In this document: positions 58,020-64,000 of the stretch, one piece after another
Position numbering within the stretch: the first letter of the stretch is position 1
Layout of the letters: the number at the start of each line of letters is the position of its first letter
Assembly (NCBI GenBank): GCA_037693485.1
Contig: CM075347.1
Coordinates: 146,085,501-146,149,500, forward strand
Reading direction: 5' to 3'
Source: Kitagawia praeruptora
Taxonomy: Eukaryota; Streptophyta; Magnoliopsida; Apiales; Apiaceae
Length of the DNA: 64,000 nt
The notes under the pieces: model-generated
What the model was told of the DNA's origin: nothing
Databases searched by the model: none
The model's input: only the letters and a program-made list of their open reading frames with translations
Translations under genes and position numbers: made by a program

Positions 58020-58033
58020 GGTTGATGTCTTCT

Positions 58034-58052
58034 TCCCACAGACGGCGCCAAA
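58034..58052 (-). promoter_or_regulatory. Tat primer-binding site
   Basis: The minus strand reads TGGCGCCGTCTGTGGGAA two bases after the LTR end. The GGCGCCGTC form is common in Tat-group elements; I cannot assign the tRNA with certainty by eye. Confidence 0.8.
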
Positions 58053-58550
58053 TGTTGTGGATTAAAATCTATGTCACGAATTTGTAATTAATGCTAGGGT
58101 TCGGGAGCTTCTCACTTTAATGGCTGTTTCCATGTTCGAGACTGATCGGTCCTCACAGAGTGCCTACGTATCTCGTTATTGAGAATCAAGCCAAGACGTA
58201 GTTCTGAGAATGAGGGGTCAGACCCTTTATATAGGCTGAGAAGCCCTAAAATCGTAGTAGGGTTAGGTGACTTGGTGGGCAGGTCACCGACTAGAAGAAG
58301 GTTCTAGTCTCCTTCCATGTATGAATCAGTTTCCATGTTGAAGTATGTGCCTTGGAGGCTAAGTCATGCAAGAGTTATATCCTTGTTTGACTCTTATTTG
58401 CTGAGCTGTTTATTACCCCTAATATTAATTACGAAATTAATATTATAAAAAGGGTTTGGGCCTATCTGGTGGGCCCCACGTTTGGACCATTCTATGTCTA
58501 ATTAATGCCACATTAAATGTGTCTTTAGGGCTTATTTTTAGCCCATATCA
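58053..58550 (-). repeat. Tat 5' LTR
   Basis: 498 bp, TGTTGTGG...CCATATCA in plus-strand text, followed by the CTAAT duplication. About 8 differences from 31697-32194. Confidence 0.93.
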
Positions 58551-58970
58551 CTAATAACTAATTGATTACCTTTTTCAGTTAAAACATAATATTTTTTCTA
58601 TATTTTTCAACTAAAATATCTCATTTTCAAACTTTCTTTAATTATCCTTACTTAAATATTTATTATTGGTAAAAACATGTTACCTTTTCTAAATTTTTAA
58701 TAACTAATCAATTTCATTTTTAGGAAAAAGACGTTATCGTTTATATTCTAAAAATACTATGGGTATTTATATTTAATAAAATAAAATAATATTATTATGA
58801 TTACTAATAACAAACAAATTACATTTTCAGCTAAAACACATTAATTTTTTATATTTTCTCTTATTAAACCTCTTTTTTTTCCAATAGTATCACGAATAAA
58901 TGTATTCAATAAAATTATATCATGATAACTAATAATTAACTGATTAACTTTTTCAGGTATCTACTATATC
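58551..58970. repeat. AT-rich degenerate tandem repeat (right part)
   Basis: Further units carrying 'actaataactaattgattac' and 'tttttcagttaaaacataat' occur at about 58551, 58700, 58800 and 58926. They continue the array at 31585, split by the Tat element. Unit length varies from about 90 to 155 bp. Confidence 0.6.
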
Positions 58971-59149
58971 TTATAACTAAATTTTTCTTTTTTTAGAAAT
59001 AATATGGCCAAAAACGTTATTAAAATCATACAATAGTATTTAATCACCATTGTGCGACTACTTTTGTATCAATATCTGATAACAACGGTTAGAAAACACT
59101 ACTTTCCAAAATCGTTGTAAAGCAGATGCCTATTTTGATCTTCTAGATA

Positions 59150-59950
59150 ACACTTTTAAAATTGATGTAAAGTTCATGATCAGACAATACAATTTGGAGC
59201 ATGAATAATAAATCGTTGTGTGAAAATTTCAGCCAACACTTTTTCGACGAAGCAAAATACAACGTAAAAACAATGAAAGTATGTGGTCTAAGGAAATTTA
59301 TGATTTTCTATGGAGTGGATCTGTTCAACCTTGTACAATTTGATTATTATGGCGATGATACATCCGTGGTTAACATATTTAAAGATTCTGGAATTGAAAG
59401 TAAATACCATGTTATTAATCCTTCAATCTTTTTTCAAAATGAAGGGGAAAAATAGAAAATGCAAAGATTCTTACCTGAACGTGATAATATGGACTATGAC
59501 AACAATGTCACTATATTTAATTTTAATGGTGTAAGGAATGTTCGTGCTTACTATGAGATTGAGATTGTCAAAATCCTATATCGATGGTAACTTTCAAAAT
59601 CATAGTAATTTTTTTAATATTTTCCCTTTTATTTATATATTGTACATTAATATATTACATTCCTTGTTCTAGTGAATCTGATAAATGATGAAATATAGAG
59701 ATTGAATAAGGACTTGAAAAAACTGTACGATGCTTGGGAGGATGTTCAAAAGTTCTGTTGAGATTTATTAAGAATTCATGGAAGATTGAGGTTGAATGGG
59801 TGGAAAGAAGTTGTGCATTTGGAAAAGGCCGGGTTAATATCAAAGTGGTCACTAAAGCCAGGGCATATATCATTTTCTTGATTCTTGTTTCGGTGGTATC
59901 AAAAGGACTACTCTAGTAGACATTAATGACATGCTGTTAGTTTAAAATTG
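59150..59950 (+). pseudogene. Possible B3-like gene relic
   Basis: The frame 59201-59455 reads MNNKSLCENFSQHFFDEAKY ... LVQFDYYGDDTSVVNIFKDSG. A second region near 59700-59850 reads KNSWKIEVEWVERSCAFGKG. The pattern (short strands, 'GDD.....IF', 'WKIEVEW...FGKGW'-like) recalls plant REM/B3-type domains, but no full domain can be assembled and stops are frequent. It could be something else. Confidence 0.25.
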
Positions 59951-60080
59951 TTGACCTGACAGAATCCGTGTTGACTTCTACGTGGATTTATGTCTGAATC
60001 TGATGTGGACAAAAGGACCAGTGACTTCAATACACAAAAGCAATAGTTCTTTACATAAGGGCTATATGTATATCTCAGAG

Positions 60081-60101
60081 ATATATATATATATATATAT
60101 A
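60081..60101. repeat. (AT)n microsatellite
   Basis: About ten AT units. Confidence 0.95.
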
Positions 60102-60201
60102 AGGGTTCTTGAAGAAAATCTCAGAGTTCTTAATCATCTCTACATAATATCTCAATTCAACTTGCATAAGATCTAGGCTAAACGTATCTTTGAGAAGCCC
60201 T

Positions 60202-60339
60202 ATGTCAGAAATCTCTAAGGAATCGTCAGTTGGTGAATATGATAATGTGGTATGTCATTGTAACAAAAGAGTGTGCATTTGAACATCAAGGACAACAAAA
60301 AATCCTGGAAGAAGATTTCTTACATGTGCCAAATTGAAG
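60202..60339 (+). pseudogene. GRF zinc-finger gene, exon 1, with nonsense codon
   Basis: The ATG at 60202 opens 46 codons: MSEISKESSVGEYDNVVCHC, NKRVCI, TGA (60280-60282), then TSRTTKNPGRRFLTCAKLK and a GTATG donor. CxC...NPGRRF..C is the first half of a GRF-type zinc finger (consensus CxCG...TS.T..NPGRRF..C). The stop falls where family members usually have another residue before TS, and could be a C-to-T change of an Arg codon. The second half of the finger is in exon 2. Confidence 0.82.
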
Positions 60340-61685
60340 GTATGTGTTAAAGATTTTACAACCTTAAATGCAAGTGCACATATCGTAACAAATAGTATAT
60401 AAATTCGTTCCCGCGAGGACTAACTCTAAGTTATCAAGTACCATACACTGCTTTTCTTTCAATTCAAGTCAAAATAACAAGAGGTTTAAAAGCATCAACT
60501 ATATCACTAAATATTAAGCAAACACAATTAATATTCCAAGATTTATGAAACTAGGCCTTTAATTTCAACTTGTGTTCTCAATAAGTTACTCTTTTGTTCT
60601 CTAGTTTAGTGCTCCAATTGCTAGTCTAAGGTTTTAAACTAATCACAAGGACCTTCCGAATCTCAAGTGATTCTAATTCATCAACTAATTCCCATATTCC
60701 TATGAAGAATTTAAGTCTTAGAATAACATTAATCTCCACCTTAATTGAATACCTAGGGTGTTTAAGTATATTCTTATCTTAAACACAAATTAGCAAATTA
60801 CCAATCCCAAGCTATTCAAATTATGTCTTAAATTAGATTTTCTTTCCCAAGTCAATCTAATTTGCCAAATCAATTTCAAGGTTGATCATTCCTTGAAAAT
60901 CATTAAACACAAATTCATATAAACAATTGATATGAACACCAAAGTAGAGAATTGGAGATTATTCTTATATATAACACAAATATCCATTGAAGGCCAAGAA
61001 AGACTTTAGTTAAACATCACAAAAGAGAACACTACATACATAAAGGAAGACATGATATCAAGTTTACAATAAAGAAAAGTGAAGAAGAGAAAATAGAACT
61101 CTAGAATTCTTCTCCTCCTCCCAAATCAATGGCTTTTCTCCTTGATGCTTGTGTCTTCTTCCTTGTGTATTGTAACCGCTGTCCTCCTTTTGACTAACGT
61201 GTGTGTCTTCTATCCTCCCTCTAATATAATAATATAACTAACCTATGTCTAAATATAAGTTTATTTTAATTATTTTTTAACACTACAAATAAGTTTCCTA
61301 CATAAAATAGAACTCTTAAAAATAGAAATTCGAGCTGACTGCTTCTGGCCTTTTTCTGGACAGTTTGGAACATCAATAAAATCTGAGACCATACTTGAAT
61401 TAAAGGTCTTCTCGCAAGCTTTCCAACGACTGCTTACGGACCTCATTCTGACATCCGGAGCTCCCGTAATATCCAAAACAGTGAATACCGCGCAAGCTGA
61501 TCCGAAAATCCGAATTTTGCTAGAATTACTTCAAATTTTGCACTTTCAGCCACAATCCTTCTATTATAAGAAATCCCTTTTCCCTACAATAAAACATCAA
61601 AATTAATTAAATTATAATTCAAATTCGTGCAAAATAAACTAAAAATGTAAAGAAAATATGATCATAAAGATCATATATCAGTATG
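60340..61685 (-). mobile_element. Athila-type solo LTR (60345-61680) in the GRF gene intron
   Basis: The plus strand runs TGTTAAAG...CATATATCA, 1336 bp, flanked by a perfect GTATG duplication (60340-60344, 61681-61685). Near its left end 'tgcaagtgcacatatcg...attcgttcccgcgaggac' parallels the Athila LTR ('cgcaagtgtacgcagtcc...ggatcgttcccacgaagac'), in the same orientation. There is no internal region, so it is a solo LTR left by LTR-LTR recombination. The duplicated GTATG is the start of the intron. Confidence 0.88.
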
Positions 61686-61764
61686 TATTCTTTATAGTTA
61701 GGTTATAATTGTTGATAACGAGGTGCGAATGGAAGGTGTGAATGAATTTTTTTTGTTTGTGTAG

Positions 61765-62070
61765 GATCGTGGTGGCTGTGATTTTTTTATGTGGATGGAT
61801 GAAGGATTCACTAGTCGTGGGAGGGATGGATTTTGTGAATTTAAGCTGAACAAAAGCATAATGGAAGGAAAACTCGAAATTGCAGAAGAAAAGTTGAAAA
61901 TTGCAGAAGAGAAATTGAGGATTGTAGAGGGAAAACTGAGGATTGCAGAGGAAAAATTGCGAAAGATAGCAGTGAAGAAGAAGAAAAAAACAGAGAAGCA
62001 ACCAAATTGTATGAAAATATTTGTTGTGGTGACTTTATTGGCCATGATTTTGTGGTGGTTGAAATACTGA
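61765..62070 (+). pseudogene. GRF zinc-finger gene, exon 2: finger end, coiled coil, membrane anchor
   Basis: After acceptor tttgtttgtgtag the exon reads DRGGCDFFMWMDEGFTSRGR and on to a TGA at 62068-62070 (101 codons). GGCDFF.W.D closes the GRF finger started in exon 1. Then come five heptad-like repeats (KLEIAEE, KLKIAEE, KLRIVEG, KLRIAEE, KLRKIAV), a lysine run, and a C-terminal hydrophobic segment (MKIFVVVTLLAMILWWLKY). Small plant GRF proteins commonly end with a coiled coil and a tail anchor. The heptads are near-identical at DNA level (a 21-bp repeat). The exon itself is open; the gene is broken only by the codon-27 stop and possibly by the intron insertion. Confidence 0.82.
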
Positions 62071-62447
62071 TAGGAAGTATTTAGTGTAGGTGCAGTGGTA
62101 GGTTTGATAATGAATGGGTTGGTTGTAGTAGATGGAGATGGTTGTAGTATTTATGACAATGTATGAAATGCAATCAGTTGAGATCTTTGTTATGTGCTTG
62201 TGATGTAGTGAAAAATACCAAACAAAAAATTGACTAGAAACAAACGAAATTACCAAATAAATTGTTCCATATGTATCATTACCATACCAAAAGATCATCG
62301 TTCATACATTGCAGCAAAAGCAAAAGCATACCAAAAGCATAACAGTTGTAGGAGTACCAAAAGACCACCCAAAAGACAATAGTAATGATACCAAGTTTGG
62401 GAACCATTAACTTAATAAACGGTTATAATAATTAATGAACTACTAAT
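62071..62447. other. No gene seen
   Basis: AT-rich; repeated 'taccaaaa(g)' words. Nothing else recognised. Confidence 0.5.
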
Positions 62448-62745
62448 GCTTAATCCCCAAGCTGAACTAGATCATCTTCAGTATTGCTGAACTTGAATGC
62501 TGAGCTTTGTTTATTGAGCCTTGTTACTCTTCTTTTTGGTGCACTGGTAGAACTGGTCTGCTGACTTCCTCTTTTCTTAGATGCATTAGTAGAGCTCAGA
62601 CCTTTAAGCAAATGCAATCCTTATATCTACTTGTACAACACATTAAGCAGCAAACATTCGACTCTTCGCTATCTGTTTCAGATTCTTCCACTATAAACAC
62701 ACACATAGAGTTTGTTAGTATTGCTTGAAAACAATGTTGCACAAA
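62448..62745 (-). pseudogene. Unidentified exon-like segments
   Basis: The minus strand reads VEESETDSEESNVCCLMCCT then SRYKDCICLK after a tttatag acceptor. In a neighbouring frame it reads GLSSTNASKKRGSQQTSSTS, APKRRVTRLNKQSSAF and KFSNTEDDLVQLGD, then a stop. The Cys cluster (CCLMCCTSRYKDCIC) and Ser/Lys-rich tail look coding, but I do not recognise the family. An indel or small intron separates the parts. Confidence 0.35.
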
Positions 62746-62933
62746 CAGAAGGAACATACGATAAAGATATAAGAACCAAAAAGGCAATTAGACAACATTA
62801 AAGGGTTTTTGAATTGTGAGAAGAGCACTAAAAGATAGAAACTTCACTAAAACATTGATTCCAACACCCCCTATGCCCTTACCAGAGGCATAAACATAAT
62901 GGTACACATCAGATGGACATATGAAATACTCAC

Positions 62934-63059
62934 CTATGAGAAAGAGAAGTCAGATTCAGTGTAGCGAGCATCGAGCTTAGCATAAGAAGCGAGCTTGACG
63001 TTGATATCGCCTTCGATTTTGCGAGCTTCTTTACAGAGCTCCTCCCAACCCGATTTGCC
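62934..63059 (-). pseudogene. Golgi SNARE (GOS1/GOS12-type) first-exon fragment
   Basis: The minus strand reads GKSGWEELCKEARKIEGDIN then VKLASYAKLDARYTESDFSF, with an in-frame TAG directly at a GTGAGT donor (atag|gtgagt). GWEELxxEARKIEGDLxVKLSSYAKLGARFT is the N-terminus of plant Golgi SNAP receptor complex member 1 (a Qb-SNARE in intra-Golgi traffic). The initiating Met and the downstream SNARE helix and membrane anchor are not found. The tail diverges from the family after ARYT, so this is a fragment. Confidence 0.85.
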
Positions 63060-63600
63060 AACAAAATAAGAAGAAACGATTAAAGCTCCTTTAAATAATT
63101 AGGGTTCAAAACAATTAAAGCTTATCCAATTACAGAATCGAAACAATTATAGGGTAAATCGAAATAATTAAAGCTTACCCAATTACTAAATTTAAATAAT
63201 TAGAGTTCGAGCTTTTCCTAGCTTTGAGATACGACCTACCTTGCTTCGAGAGTGATTAGCTAACTTTCGAGATACATCCTTGCTACAACTGATTGCTTGC
63301 TTCGATTGAAAAGGAGCTAAGGTTCTTAGTCGAGAGGGGGGAGGTCGAGTATGTGTTTGTGTTTGTGTCGAGCTATCGAAGCCCTAATCAAAAATTACCT
63401 CTAATCGAAGACCAAATCGAAGCCCTAATTGGATCTTTGGTCAATTCAATTTTGGGATTTTGGGGTTTAACTCTAATCAGTTTTAGGGGGAGAGAGGAGT
63501 GTGACATAGATGAGTGTGAGAGAGAAATGGATGAACAAAAGAGAGGCGAGCGAGAGAGGAGGGAGAGAGGTATCCGATTGTGTTGATAGTATTTTGTTTT
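63060..63600 (-). other. Leader-like sequence upstream of the SNARE fragment
   Basis: On the minus strand, pyrimidine-rich 'ctctctccctcctctctcgc' is followed by 'aattagggcttcgatttggt' repeats (ctaatcgaag) and GT/AG-like signals. It resembles a 5' UTR with intron. 'gaagccctaattg' also occurs near 25880 in CACTA 1. Confidence 0.35.
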
Positions 63601-64000
63601 GTATAATAATAATATGTTTGGTTCCAGAATTTCAGATGCGGAAAAATCGAAAGGCCCTTAACCAAAACCAATAATTATATTGTAACATTTTTATTTTAAA
63701 ATGTTATAATTGTTCATATATTGTATAGTGCATTCAAATAATGGTTTAAAAAAAATTCATGTATTGCCTCTATTTATTATATTAAATAAAGAGATTAATT
63801 TTAAAGCCAAACATTGAAATTAGAAATAGAGGGTATATATGGATAAATTGGTACAAAAATGTACTCAAATAAGAGTGGGACAACTATTTTGATATATAAT
63901 TTCATTAAATTTAATTTATTAATATAAATATAATTTTTAAATTACTTAAAAAAAATTTAAATTCTTAAAAAATAATAAGATCAATTTAAAGCTTAAGATT
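63601..64000. other. AT-rich, nothing seen
   Basis: No frame, repeat or terminus recognised to the window end. Confidence 0.5.

Larger units (their letters stand above)
31697..58550 (-). mobile_element. Tat-lineage Ty3/gypsy retrotransposon, interrupted by an Athila element
   Basis: Identical-length 498-bp LTRs (about 8 differences) lie at both ends, and CTAAT is duplicated at 31692-31696 and 58551-58555. The primer site is at the right, so the element reads on the minus strand. Gene order on that strand is gag, protease, RT, RNase H, then a second archaeal-type RNase H, the Tat hallmark. No integrase is seen. Without the nested Athila it is about 8.9 kb. Between the last gene and the 3' LTR is 2.5 kb of minisatellite. 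It is non-autonomous now. Confidence 0.9.

Noticed and set aside
1..64000. tRNA, rRNA or other structured RNA genes
   Set aside because: No tRNA arms or rRNA signatures noticed; the tRNA-like words are retrotransposon primer sites.

Overview
This is a plant nuclear window, most likely from a eudicot. The evidence is spliceosomal introns, plant-type LTR retrotransposons (Athila-, Tat- and Tekay/Del-like), CACTA transposons, a Helitron-like end, and fragments of plant genes (TOPLESS, ROP GTPase, a PUB-domain WSS1-like protein, a Golgi SNARE, a GRF zinc finger). I cannot name the species. No complete, undamaged host gene is visible. Nearly everything is transposable-element sequence nested up to three levels deep.

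Left block (1-28089). A long retrotransposon with no coding capacity and many minisatellites starts before the window and ends in a 926-bp 3' LTR (27164-28089). A CACTA transposon (6402-26545, AAG target duplication) sits inside it. The CACTA carries pieces of host genes on the minus strand: two TOPLESS-family exons, one exon of a DEAH-box splicing helicase, and two exon-like segments I could not identify. A large Tekay/Del-like retrotransposon with ~4.8-kb LTRs (11128-25499, CTCAT duplication) landed inside the second TOPLESS exon. Its LTRs are almost identical over 4.07 kb, although its pol is wrecked.

Middle (28090-31696). AT-rich intergenic DNA with a probable non-autonomous Helitron (30625-31411) and an AT-rich degenerate tandem repeat.

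Right block (31697-58550). A Tat-lineage retrotransposon on the minus strand (CTAAT duplication) has gag, protease, damaged RT, RNase H and the extra Tat-type RNase H, but no integrase. An Athila-like element (39957-57864, GAAGT duplication) interrupts its gag. That element has a nearly complete gag-pol broken by two stops and one frameshift. A second CACTA-like element (50457-56695) sits in the Athila 5' LTR. It carries exons of a ROP/RAC small GTPase followed, on the same strand and in compatible splice phase, by the C-terminal half of a WSS1-like gene with an EPDPDD-repeat linker and a PUB domain.

Right flank (58551-64000). More of the AT-rich repeat, a possible B3-like relic, then a small GRF zinc-finger/coiled-coil/membrane-anchor gene. 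That gene has a nonsense codon and an Athila-type solo LTR (60345-61680) inserted at its splice donor. A Golgi SNARE (GOS1-type) exon lies on the minus strand near 63 kb, beside two unidentified exon-like segments.

Relative ages can be read from nesting and LTR divergence (counted by eye): Tat (~1.6%) is older than Athila (~0.5%), which is older than CACTA 2. The left CACTA is older than the Tekay-like insertion in it (~0.4%). The most notable content is the pair of unrelated CACTA elements that each carry shuffled, still-spliceable host exons.
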